This document shows positions 22,425 to 32,321 of a DNA stretch of 64,000 nucleotides, one piece after another; the stretch's first letter is position 1; each line of letters opens with the position of its first letter. The position numbers were made by a program, and so were the translations under genes. Source of the stretch: Tetracentron sinense (lineage: Eukaryota > Streptophyta > Magnoliopsida > Trochodendrales > Trochodendraceae); assembly GCA_015143295.1 (NCBI GenBank), contig CM026570.1:26295250-26359249 (forward strand), read 5' to 3'. Below the pieces are notes generated by a model. That model was not told the origin of the DNA and searched no databases. It worked only from the letters and a program-made list of their open reading frames with translations.

Positions 22425-22620
22425 TTTAACACACCTGAAGTTCGAAATGACTTCGAGCAAAGACCTTTGACAGCCTGATCAAAGGTTCCAGTTTCCTAAA
22501 ATAGATGTTCAAGCATTTAGTGTCGCTTGTATTCCCGCTTTTGCAATGCTTATCATCTATTGTTTCATGGATCAACTGGAATCGTTCCTCAGTGAATGTT
22601 GTCAAAAACATCACTGTAAT
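22425..22620 (-). pseudogene. MCM6 fused exons (unit 2, module B)
   Basis: The pre-sensor-1 exon (AAGCATTGCAAAAGCGGGAAT, the SITKAGI region in another frame) is joined without an intron to the KLEPLIRLSKVFARSHFEL exon. The sensor-1, arginine-finger and lid exons that lie between them in module A are deleted. The joint reads open through KLEPLIRL but out of the original MCM6 frame on the 5' side. It ends at CAG|GTGTG, a good donor. Confidence 0.8.
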
Positions 22621-22704
22621 ATTTCAGAGTCAAGACTCACTCATATAAAATCAGAACATAATAACTACATACTTGAAATCAAATAAGAAAGTGAGGATTT
22701 TTGA

Positions 22705-23412
22705 ACTTAAAAAACTTTGAGTTGCAGAGGGAGGTGAACTCTCTAGGAATGGATCCTGTCAGCTTGTTGTTGTTCAGACAACTATACCATAAGTTTGAGA
22801 GAGTTTTCAAGTCTGTTATAATATCAAACCATCTTTAATATAAACATTATATTACAAGAACCGAAGATGCTCGAGCTCGCCGAGCTCCGATCCCAAAGTC
22901 CCAGAAATACTAGAATTGCCCAAATCCCGGCAGATAATTAAAAAAGATAAAAACCCAGAAAACGTATATTTTTTTTTATCGAAAAATCAAGAAAACATAT
23001 ATAGGCGAGAAGATTCAGTTATAAGAGAATTTGAAGGTGAAAGCTTTATCTATCTTAGAGACGAATAACATGGTTATTTATGTCGCAGGTGACATGGAAC
23101 CAGGTGCAGGGATTATCCAGTGTAGGGCCCCAGCTCTGGAGAACATTAGTGGGGTCAGAGAGTCTACCTCTCAAGGCATGGATAGCATTTCCAGAAATTA
23201 AAAAGACGACAAAAAAAAAAAAAAAGATGAGACGAGATGAGAAGAGATGAGATGATGAAAGAAATCTAAAAACCCTTGAGAAGAAAAAAGAATAAAAGAA
23301 TAAAAATCAGTTCGATCATACCTTCAGAATTAGTTGAGAGCGTTGGAGAAACTTTAAGGAGAAACCAAGTAGTACTAAGAGAAGGAACCAGAGAGCCATT
23401 CAAGATGGTCAT
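22705..23412 (-). pseudogene. SERK/LRR1-type gene fragment with signal-peptide exon (unit 2, module B)
   Basis: The best-preserved 5' part of the LRR gene. Exon 1 (23412-23322) is open from ATG: MTILNGSLVPSLST, hydrophobic [16 protein letters not shown], a signal peptide that ends at GAAG|GTATGA. Exon 2 (about 23191-23057) is open: [20 protein letters not shown] then [20 protein letters not shown], the LRR N-terminal cap with the Cys motif PCTWFHVTC. Its acceptor is changed from CCAG to CTGG, which should impair splicing. Exon 3 reads SGTLGSELGELEHLRFL. Exons 4 and 5 are missing. Exon 6 (22790-22706) has NKLTGSIP-type sequence. There is no kinase or C-terminal part, so MCM6 sequence follows instead. 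Confidence 0.82.
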
Positions 23413-23959
23413 TGGAATGCTTCTTTCCCTCTTAGGAAGAAATGATGAAGATATGAAGAAACTAGAAATAGTGTTTTAAGGTAGAATTAAGGTTTTATTG
23501 CCTAATATATTTTCTAAGTAGGCAAACAAAGTTTTAGTTTTGCCTACATCATGTCTATGTGTCATATTCATCCAAACAAGTGTTTAAGTTACGCATGTTT
23601 CTAAACAAAAAATCATAAATTCGAAACATGGATAACATAACATCAGTAAGAATAAAGCAAAAAAAAAAGGTAACCAAGTATGAATAGTATTTTGATGCCC
23701 ATTTCTAAACATAAGCAAACTAAATCAATTCTGTTTTTCTTTTAGTAATTAGCATTCTTTTACACGATATTTGTGAATTCTTACTGTTTGAACTCAATTT
23801 CAAGCAAGGATCTACCGTAGTGACCGAGAGGTGAAATTCAATGATATCCAAATAAAAATATGACAATCATATATATTAGTTCAATCAAAATAAAATATCG
23901 GTAAAGATGGTGAATAATAAACAATCTATTATGAAGTAATGAATTACAGGTATTGAATT

Positions 23960-24940
23960 AACCGAAGAATTAGAGGTTGATTATTTTGCCATCATAACCA
24001 TACTTATGTTTTCTTGGTATCAATGTAGAGTAGATGTTTCATAAATTATGACTCATTTTCTGAATTAGTTAGTCACGGCTCAACTAAAAAATATAAATAT
24101 TGAACTCAAGCCACAACAAAGTAAGTTTCAATAACATTATGAAGAAGCACTTTAGGTGCAAGAAGCAACTTAAGTCGCACACTATAGAGCGAGAGAAATT
24201 TGAGGTGAAGTATCATATGCTAACATTCAACCAGACTTAAGCATTATATAGTTGATAAATTATACAAAAGAAATGTTGAGCCACTTTCTATATTAAATAC
24301 CAAGTCAAAGTTTGTATTCAGTTAAACAAGAAATATTCATGTCAAGTCACAAGTGTTTGTTCTACATACATCATAACCCTACGTATGTTGACTTTTTCTT
24401 TTTTCTTTTTTGATAGATAACGAGAACATTTAATAAAGAAGAGAGAATATACAAACGATGCAAGAAACATCACCTAGATTTCTGAATTATGACCCTCCAT
24501 ATGCATCATAGCCCTACTTAAGTTTTCTTAATATCAATGTAGAATAGATGTTGCATCAATTATGACTCATTTTCTGAATTAGTTAGTCACAGCTCAACAA
24601 AATAAATAAATATTCAACTCAGGCCACAATAAAGTAGGTTTCAATCACATTCTCAAGAAACACTTTAGGTGCAAGAAGCAACTTAAGTCGCACACTATAG
24701 AATGAGAGAAATACGAGGTGAAGTATCATATGCTAATATTCAACCAGAGTTGAGCATTATATAGTTGAAAAATTATACAAAAGAAATGTGGTGCCACTTT
24801 CTATATTAAATAACAAGTCAAAGCATGCTTTAAGTTAAACAAGAAATATTCATGTGAAGTCACAAGTGTTTGTTCTACATGTTCAAACAATTTAAGTGGA
24901 TCACATTCTAACATATGCGCATTCTTTTCATGTGTGAGCA
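23960..24940. repeat. AT-rich block duplicated in tandem (unit 2)
   Basis: Two copies of about 400-480 bases (about 23990-24390 and 24500-24930) share ATCAATGTAGA.TAGATGTT, TTAGTTAGTCAC.GCTCAAC, CACTTTAGGTGCAAGAAG and AACAAGAAATATTCATGT. Between them unit 2 alone has about 110 extra bases (about 24393-24500) with TTTTTTGATAGATAA, resembling a reversed LINE tail. No coding signal. Confidence 0.8.
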
Positions 24941-24978
24941 TGGTATAAAACACTATTATAAGTAATATGGATAAAGAT

Positions 24979-25498
24979 CTAGGAACCACGGATACTTCAA
25001 ATAGGGATTCGTACCCGTATCCGATACGGTGGGATACGTACGGGATAGGGCTGAAACGTATCCGGTTAATTAAAAACAAAATTTTTATTCCGGATACGGC
25101 TCCGATACAACCGGGATACGGCCGGGATACGAGATTTTTTTTTTTTTGGAGACCCAGGGGAGTGACCCTATCACTTTTTTTTTTTTTGCCGCGTTTGTTT
25201 TTGCATGGCCATGATCTTCTTTATATTTTGCTTAATGGATAATAGGATGACTTTCTTTTTTGGTTAATGGATAATGAGATGACCCTATTTCTTTTGCTTT
25301 TGCATGGAGATGGATATTTTTTTATACATAAACAGAACTGAACCAATGGTTATTTTGTAATTAAAATACAAAATATAGTACTATTATTATTTTAAAAAAA
25401 ATTACAGACGTATCCTAGCCGTAACCGTATCCTGTTTTTTTAGGTTATGCCGTATCGCCATATCTGTATCGTATCGTACCCGTATCCGTGCTTCCTAG
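24979..25498. mobile_element. Non-autonomous hAT-like element, 520 bp, unit 2 only
   Basis: Terminal inverted repeats CTAGGAACCACGGATAC / CTAGGAAGCACGGATAC (one mismatch), followed by GGGTACG / CCGTATCC motifs. Flanks are ATAAAGAT (24971-24978) and ATACAAAT (25499-25506). The empty site in unit 4 reads ATACAGAT (49524-49531), so each flank differs from the ancestral 8-mer by one base. This confirms an 8-bp duplication and a fairly old insertion. No coding content. Confidence 0.9.
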
Positions 25499-25696
25499 AT
25501 ACAAATACATTTGTATTGTGATAAGAACCATAAGGGAAAAAGAACAAATAGAATGGAATAGACTCCAAACCCAAGCCCAAAGAGATCAGCTCACATAAAA
25601 GTTATACAGAAGAGATGATTCAAAACCTTAAATACAAATTGGAATGCATCAACATGAGTGCGCTAAAGTGTCATGTTAAGTATTTGAGTGTAATAG

Positions 25697-25933
25697 CTAA
25701 TGAGTGCAAGCTGAAAATTTCATGGCTGCAAATCCAAATTCAGAGTTGAGTTTTGGTTGGAACACGCACAAGAGACCGAATGCAGAAGAGCCCCAAATAC
25801 GATGATAACCTTGCTGCTTTGAGAGCCCAAGTTTGAGGTCTAGATTCTGTGATTTATGTGGTGTACTCAAGTTTGCATTTTGAGATTTTTGCGAATTATT
25901 CAAAGAGACGGTAAATTTTACCACAGCCAACAT
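25697..25933 (-). other. Open frame kept in units 2 and 4, unidentified
   Basis: A 78-codon minus-strand frame (KFTVSLNN, SSAFGLLCVFQPKLNSEFGF) is open in units 2 and 4 (49722-49958), and broken in unit 3 (about 36840-37080). The product is not recognised. It follows the PF20167-like piece on the same strand and may be its degenerate continuation. Conservation may only reflect recent copying. Confidence 0.3.
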
Positions 25934-26059
25934 GTACGGTAATTGGTCCTTAGATTAAACCAACAGACTAAATTTCAAATCTTGAACATTCAAATGCAAC
26001 AACAATTGTAAAGAACCTTCAGTCTCAAGAAACCATCATAGAAACTAAAATAAAATTAC

Positions 26060-26640
26060 TAGCGCAATCGAACAAAAACTATTTTTTTCTTACAGGACAT
26101 GGTAATTGTTCAACATAAAAGGGGGATGTGGCTTACCATCTTGCATAGCACCTTCATGATGTCTAATGTGCATAACAAGAGCATCATCAACTGACCAATG
26201 TGTGCTGACAGGCAAATCGGCTCCCTCTCCATGATGGCATGAGGCAATCGCGCTCGATATTAGCACACATGATCATGTGTGCCATACGAGAATCAGGAGT
26301 AAGATCCCTTAGGGCAATGTGGGAAACAATTCAAGTCTATCTACCCCAAACATGGATGACGCAACAACATCAAGGAAATGGGGATCGGCATCAGCCCTCT
26401 GTAAGTATGGAAAATAGGCATTAGAAACAAGCGAGGTCTGAATCAACCGAGAAATGAGGTCAAGAGAAACATCAATAACCTGACCACGAACTTGGACTAT
26501 GAAAGTACGTTGTTAATCGTCAATGTTGTAGACATTGGAATAAAATTCCCTTACCAACTCAACTAGGCATTGCCCTGATAGACTTAATGCCTTCCCATTC
26601 ACGAGATTGGAAAATCACGGGAAGAGGGAGGTAGACAAAT
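26060..26640 (-). pseudogene. PF20167-like transposon protein, middle fragment (unit 2)
   Basis: Read over more than one frame on the minus strand: QCPVELVREFYSNVYNI, QRTF.VQVRGQVIDVSL, ISRLIQT, NAYFPYLQRADADPHFLD, then MAHMIMCANIE and DALVMHIRHHEGAM. The pattern 'ELVREFY.N ... V.VRG..I..S ... I' is the signature of the putative plant transposon protein (PF20167) found in plant retroelements. Fossil, broken in several places. Its N-terminal partner is probably the SERPSKASKG fragment of the next unit, separated by later insertions. Confidence 0.6.
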
Positions 26641-26881
26641 GAAGGGGGAATCCGAATAAAATATTAATTTAATATGGGAAAATTTTTAATTCCATAGATC
26701 ATAAAAAATAGAAACATTCAAGGTTCTCGAATGGCAATAAATAATTTGTTCACCTTTCTTCGGGACGAAAAAGAAACTTGCAGGATCGTTAAGAAAATTT
26801 GTCGAGACTTCTCGAAGCTCTAAGCCTGGCTCAATCTCGAAACGCCACTACCCCCGTAGCGTTTTTAGATCACCGATAGTT

Positions 26882-27589
26882 ATATAACTCTAATGGAAGG
26901 TTTTTGGTGAAATCTTATCTGCAGGCTGTCAACTCGGTCCCCATTGTGAGGTTCCCTAGCAAGTTGGTCTGGTTTAATGGGGTACCCTCTAAGGTATCGG
27001 TTTTTCTTTGGTCTGCTGTTTTGGATAAGATTTTGACATTGGACAATTTGCAAAATAGAGGTTGGAGTCTTCCAAATCGTTGTTGTTTGTGTATGGTGGA
27101 GGAGTCGGTTGACCATTTATTTCTTCACTGCTCGTTTGCGTGCAGGCTTTGGTTGTATTTTCTTTCTCAGCTCGGGGTCGCTTGGGTATTCCCCTCGTCA
27201 TTCATGGGCTTGTTATCCGGTTGGCTCTCAGTTATATTGCATTGCCCGTTGCATTTTGTTTGGGCTCTTCTCCCAAGGGTGATATCGTGGTCTTTCTGGA
27301 AAGAGCGGGACAGGAGGGTTCTTCAGAATTCCGCATTGCCTTTGGAGAGTGTGTGCTATCGTTCGCGTGCCTTGTTGCGGGATTGGGTTGCAGCTAAATA
27401 TGACATGGAGGAGTTAGGGTTGGACGAGATTATATCTTAGTGGAGTCAGGAGAGTATCCTTTAGCTTTTGTGTTGTTGTAGTTCCTTGTCCTTGATGTTA
27501 GTGTTTAGTTTTTGCTTTGTGCCATTTGCGATTCACATTTTGTGAATCTTCCTTTTTTTAATAAAAATTGATATTACCAATAAAAAAAA
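26882..27589 (+). mobile_element. 5'-truncated LINE with 12-bp TSD (unit 2)
   Basis: The C-terminal part of a LINE polyprotein: GRFLVKSYLQAVNS region, VWFNGVPSKVSVFLW, KILTLDNLQNRGWSLPNRCC, LCMVEESVDHLFLHC, WSFWKERDRR (zf-RVT type, with Cys and His spacing kept), ending EIIS and stop near 27440. A 3' UTR follows with the hairpin GATTCACATTTTGTGAATC (27530-27548) and an A-rich tail. Target duplication: TCACCGATAGTT (26870-26881) and TCACCGAAAGTT (27590-27601), the latter mutated at one base; unit 4 keeps both almost intact. The insertion is shared by units 2, 3 and 4 and by the inverted copy. Confidence 0.9.
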
Positions 27590-27601
27590 TCACCGAAAGT
27601 T

Positions 27602-28229
27602 CAAACCTTAAAAATATGAAAAACCCTAACCCTCTCTCTTCTACGTTTTCTGAGTAGCATTCCTTGAGAAAAGTTCTCCAATCCCCTTAAAAAAAACTCT
27701 TCTATCTTATAATGAGCATTAAAAAGAATCTATTAATACTAATGAATCCATCCATTGATAAAAGGGACCCCATCCCTATTAAATCTCGAAAAAAGTGAAC
27801 TCTCATAGCCTCCACAACAACTTGCGTATCAGATTTCAAATAGGAGATCTAATCCTTATTTTTTAAGGAGATAAAAGATGGGAGAGAGAGTTAACGCAAG
27901 GAGAGAGAGAGATAGAGAGTGGGCGTGGATAGGGTTCTAAACCTTATCCTCTATTTTTGATTTTTCAACTAAATATCTAATCTCATTAGATAATACTTTA
28001 ATTAATTAATTAACACAAGCTACTTAATAGGGATTAAAGTGTTTCCAACTTCATGGGCGTGGCCCACCTCTATGCTCCATTTTAGCTATTAATTAGGATA
28101 TGGATCATATCCATTATCCATTTAAAACTAGACGTGGGTACGGGTCAACCCCATTAACCCTATTCATGAATACAACTTCATACCTGCATGTACATGAGTC
28201 ATACCCATCAATCCCCATAGAATGTTAAT
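27602..28229. other. Non-coding unit sequence
   Basis: AT-rich with purine-rich GGAGAGAGAG runs near 27880-27920. No gene seen. The same sequence is in unit 4 (51623-52250) and mostly deleted in unit 3. Confidence 0.6.
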
Positions 28230-29100
28230 TAAATAATTAATTATCATAGATTAAATCTATGGTCCGTGCTTGGCAAGCTACCTTGAGCGCCTTCACATAT
28301 TGCTCTGGGATATACTATCCCTGCTCACTGACCCAAATAACATCGTATGCCCGATTTGAGCACCGAGGAGTCCGTATTGCCTATTTTGTAAAAGAGTTGA
28401 ATCTAAAACTAACATAGCTCATCAAATCCTAAGTTGGGTTATGTTTTTTTATGTGGTTTCTTCTGACATTTGCATTTGAATAAAACCCACGAGTTTGAAT
28501 TAATTTTGAGGAGTTCAGAGTTCATATGCCCGATTTGAGCACCGAGGATTCCGTATTGCCTATTTCGTAAAGAGAGCCAAGTTTACACCTCACATTGCGC
28601 GTAAATCCAAACTGGGGATCGGTTTTTTATGCAGTCTCTTCTGACACATGTATTTTCAATATATCCTATGTTCGAATTGAGCACCTAGGATTACGTATTG
28701 CCTATTATGTAAAGAGTTAAAGTCTACACCTAACATTGCGTGCCAAACCCTAACCGGGGTTCGGTTTCTTATTCGGTCTCTTTTGATACGTGTATATCAA
28801 TAACCTAAGTGTTCGAATTGCCTATTTTGTAAAAAGAGTTAAGTCAAAATCTAACATTGAGAGTCACATCCGAACCGGGGATCTGTTTTATATGCAGTCT
28901 CTTCTAACATTTATACCCGAATATAACCTAAGTGTTTGAAGTGGTTTAAAGAAGTTCGGAACCCGTATGCCCGAGTCACCGAGGAGTCCGTATATCTTAT
29001 TATGTTAAATAATTAATTATCATACATTTAATCTATGGTCCGTGCTTGGCAAGCTACCTTTAGCACCATCACAGATTGCTCTGGGCTATATTATCCCTCG
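28230..29100. repeat. 150-185 bp minisatellite between ~95-bp direct repeats (unit 2)
   Basis: Flanking direct repeats at 28230-28323 and 29004-29100 share TTAATCTATGGTCCGTGCTT or a close variant, GGCAAGCTACC and ATTGCTCTGGG. Between them lie about five degenerate copies of a motif with GCCCGATTTGAGCACCGAGG, AGTCCGTATTGCCTATTTTG, AAGAGTTAAGTC and CAGTCTCTTCTGACA. Copies shorten towards the right. No coding frame. Confidence 0.8.
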
Positions 29101-29251
29101 CCAAAAAAAATGTTAACCCATTGAACCAAAAAATACGTTAAACAAAGGAATTGCAACTGACGAGGGATATGCATAATGCAATTTTTTTTAAAAAAAAGGA
29201 AAGTTGGCGTTAGGCAGACCCCGACCAGAATAAGATAAACTAAAAAAGAGA

Positions 29252-29570
29252 TTACACCCTTAGGAATTCACAACCCCGAGCATCATCTTGAACTAACTCA
29301 GATAAGTCGAGAGTGAACGAATCACTATCTAGCAAAACCTCACCATTAGGGGGACAAAACTTTGATACAGCGTTGGCTACTTTCTTGGCCTCCATATAGA
29401 TGTGACTAATAGAAACTAAGTTGAGCCTACCCCATAATTTATCAATGTCATCCAATTAAATCCTACTTATTAAGAAAAATGGATCCCTCCAAAGAAACTA
29501 GTTGATCTGCTTAATTCTTCCAATATCATTATTCCACATAGTCCCTCGAGAATAAATACTATCTAACCCA
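29252..29570 (-). pseudogene. RNase H-like fragment of a LINE (unit 2)
   Basis: The minus strand reads GRLNLVSISHIYMEAKKVAN, AVSKFCPPNGEVLL, DSDSFTLDLSELVQDD. This matches the end of the RNase H domain (RVT_3 type) common in plant LINE and LINE-like proteins: 'HIYREANKVADALSK'. A preceding part (MWNNDIGRIKQIN) is visible up to about 29560. The motif spacing ending in L..D fits, but the catalytic first half is missing. It is on the opposite strand to the 3' LINE at 26882, so it is a separate insertion. Confidence 0.65.
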
Positions 29571-30389
29571 TAGCCTATAAAAATCGTCAGGGTTCCAAGA
29601 TATTAGATTTCAGCTATAAGAAACAATTTCTCAAAAAGGTTTTCAAAACTCTTTTGAATACATTTAATTATATTTTAATACAGAAAATAATATTTAAAAC
29701 TTTCCTTTAAAATCACCTGCGCAGGATTTCAGCTCAAATTATATCTTCCCAGGTCTTGGATAATCTCCTAATTTAATGGGTATAGATTCGTTGTTGGAAT
29801 TCCATCATCACCCAAACATATCTCTAATTATCCAACTGTCACCTTCAAGTAATCTCAAATTGAGACTATTTTGATGGAATCAAAATAACTAGGTTACTGT
29901 TCAGTGATAAATGAAATCCTCGGGTTTAAGAATTCACATATCAAGTTTCTGGTAATTGAGTGAACATCTAAATGATAGTAACTTAAAAACCAAATGTCTC
30001 TCCTGATGATGCAATCAGTTAGTGTACAATTAAGCACTCATATGTCGATGAGTAGTCAAGACTCCAATAGCTCGAGATAAAGCTATATCTCAAGTATTAA
30101 GAACATCCAATGTTGTGTCTTGTGCTTTTATTTTCCAATTGGCTGTCCTGTAGGGGTATGCCAAATCCCCCACTCCTTCTAAGTGGCTTTTAAAAAAAAA
30201 ACATCCAAACATTGTGGCAGGCATTTAAGTGAAGTGTCCAGCTTCACCCATAGCTGTGAATAATTTTCGCATAAGGAAATGAAAAGCTAAATCTACCAGT
30301 ATTGGCCCATGGCCAAACACTTCAATTTTTTCTACAATTTGTTCTAAGGACCTTTCCTCGGTATCTCATACCGCGTTGATCATCTCAGG

Positions 30390-30553
30390 CGGGACATGAA
30401 TCAATTGTAGGCACCCTCACTGGCGTCATTATGGAATCTGGGAATTGGATGACTAGGAGGGGCATGCCTAATTTGAGCCCTCGAATATGAAAGGGCTTTA
30501 CCCTTGGAAGAAGTGGCTTTGCCCTTCGAGGCTTTGGAGGGCCTCTCACTCAT
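30390..30553 (-). pseudogene. PF20167-like N-terminal fragment (unit 3)
   Basis: Counterpart of the unit 2 fragment. Its downstream end is removed by the deletion at 30388. Fossil. Confidence 0.35.
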
Positions 30554-30788
30554 AGTCCTAGGGGCTCGATGAAGTGGAGATTCATGCTCTTCCTCATTGA
30601 AGTAGGTGTTTAGCTCAGGTGCAACCGAGAGGAAGGGAGGTTGCTAAGGGTTGTGGGTTTGGTTAAGGGAAGTGAGATATAGAATGAGAGAGTAAGGGTT
30701 GAATGAACTCTTGGGGTGTCTGGTTTAACCGTGAGAGAAGGGTTGAGGGTTTAGGGACTTGGGTGAGTAAGAACTCCCAAGGGTTGTT

Positions 30789-30848
30789 GGGGGGGGGGGG
30801 GGGGGTGTGAACTTGGGATTGAGGTAAGGGAACTTTCCCTATTTATAG
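30789..30848 (-). promoter_or_regulatory. TATA box and expanded poly-C leader (unit 3)
   Basis: TATAAATAG on the minus strand (end near 30848). The leader homopolymer is 17 G on the plus strand (30789-30805), against 8 in unit 1 and 4 in unit 2. Confidence 0.45.
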
Positions 30849-31465
30849 ACCTTGAGAGAGAGGGGGGGAGGACACCAACAAACAGATAGGTCTCCCCCTT
30901 ATTGGTTGGCCTGCTTATGGATCTACATCAAGAAGTTTTGATTCCTTGACCACATGTAAAAAGGGAATTCATGTTTGACCCCATTTAAAAACTGAATTCA
31001 CTAGTAAGTATCACCCATTCTGCAACATAACATACATTGAAAATACATTTGATGCTGCCTACACGGCGAATAAAATATTGGCTCAATAATTGGACTACAG
31101 ATCATTTTTCAGAGCGGCAAACAAGGTGATATACATCAAATTAAGGTTCACCAAAAGAACAAAACAAACAAAACAAAAATAAATGAGAAGATCAAATAGG
31201 CATGTATATCAATAAGGCTAAACTAGCATGTTCCATGCTTTTCAGATCAAATAGACATGTGTATTATATTAACTCAACTTTTAAACCAGCATGTTCAAGG
31301 GGTTTCTTGAATTTCAAGTATTCAATTTCATTCTACCGAATATAAGAAAAGAATAAGTATTCCATATCAATTATCAGATAAAAAAAACAAATAATGTCTC
31401 AATAAATAAACAATATGGATAGATCGTGTAAAACATGGTAAGATATGTTGTGAGGTTTAACACAC

Positions 31466-31933
31466 CTAAAGTTCCAAATGACTTCGAACAAAGGCCTCTG
31501 ACAGCCTGATCAAAGTACCCAACTGCCTAACTACTCCCAGGAGCTGTATCACCTCTTCGAAGAGCAACATAAGAATCCACCAAAAGTTTCCTAGCTTCTC
31601 AGCTGAGCTACGTGAATTTGAAAATTTTTTAAAGGGGTGAGGGTTACAACAAATGGATTTTCAAACAATAGAATATCATCTCCAATTTCACGGAAGTGAA
31701 TTCGATAGTAGACAAACCTTGGGTTTCAAAGACTTCGCAAATACGATATAACACTTTAGTAGCACAGTAGTGAATGCAAGAGCAAGTGCATCTTCATGCT
31801 TTTTATTAACTCTTACGATGTGGTGAGCAATGTGGTAATCCATTCGATCATCTAGATCACCAATCATAACATACACCAGATCAAACCTTGAAAGGATAGC
31901 AGGAGGAAGGGACACATTGTTCCATGCTTTCAA
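31466..31933 (-). pseudogene. MCM6 exons A-C (unit 3, module A)
   Basis: Same exons as at 1244-1701: [20 protein letters not shown] with SRFD arginine finger, [20 protein letters not shown], then the SEARKLL / RRGD and LIRLSEAF exon. The second exon has the same small deletion before RQLE. A short insertion near 31690-31700 differs from unit 4. Several changes would stop translation, so it is a pseudogene. Confidence 0.87.
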
Positions 31934-32051
31934 AGCCTAGATTCACTGTAGATGATATATTAATATCGAATACTCGAACCATCATATCATGCATGATTGA
32001 CATTAGTTACAAGCTTAGGAGAAAACAAGGCAATAAGTTTACAATATCTTC

Positions 32052-32245
32052 TCACCTCGAGTGATTTTGACTTGTCATAACGACCCTACATTGGGTTTGC
32101 AGCAACTAAAATTGACGTTCAAGCATTTAGTGTCGCTTGTATTCCCGCTTTTGTAATGCTTATCATTTGTTGTTCCTTGGATCAATTGGAATCGTTTTGC
32201 ATAGATCATTGTTAGAAGCATCGCTGTAACATTCAATAGTCAAGA
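32052..32245 (-). pseudogene. MCM6 pre-sensor-1 exon (unit 3, module A)
   Basis: EQQMISITKAGIQATLNA, stop, TSILVAANP, GRYDKSKSLE, with a good GAG|GTGAG donor. On its 5' side TGTTACAG at about 32240 forms a good acceptor. It is the first MCM6 sequence after the LRR part, so an LRR exon 6 to MCM6 splice is possible in principle. The Walker A and Walker B motifs of MCM6 lie upstream of the captured region and are absent. Confidence 0.85.
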
Positions 32246-32321
32246 CCCAGTTATATAAAATCTAGACAAAATGCCTACATAGTTGAAATCAAATATCAAA
32301 GGGGATTTTTCAACTTACCAA

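Larger units (their letters stand above)
18527..29772. repeat. Macro-repeat unit 2
   Basis: First full member of the array, about 11.2 kb. Its order of parts matches units 3 and 4. Differences from the others: MCM6 exons A-C of module A are deleted between two ACAATAT motifs (scar near 20487), the right half of the foldback element and the LRR exons behind it are missing, and a 520-bp hAT element is inserted at 24979. Landmarks for phase are GATTCCTTGTTGGAATTCC at the start, CATGGTGCCCGTAGGG at 19352 and CTTCATGGGCGTGGCCC near 28052. Confidence 0.92.
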
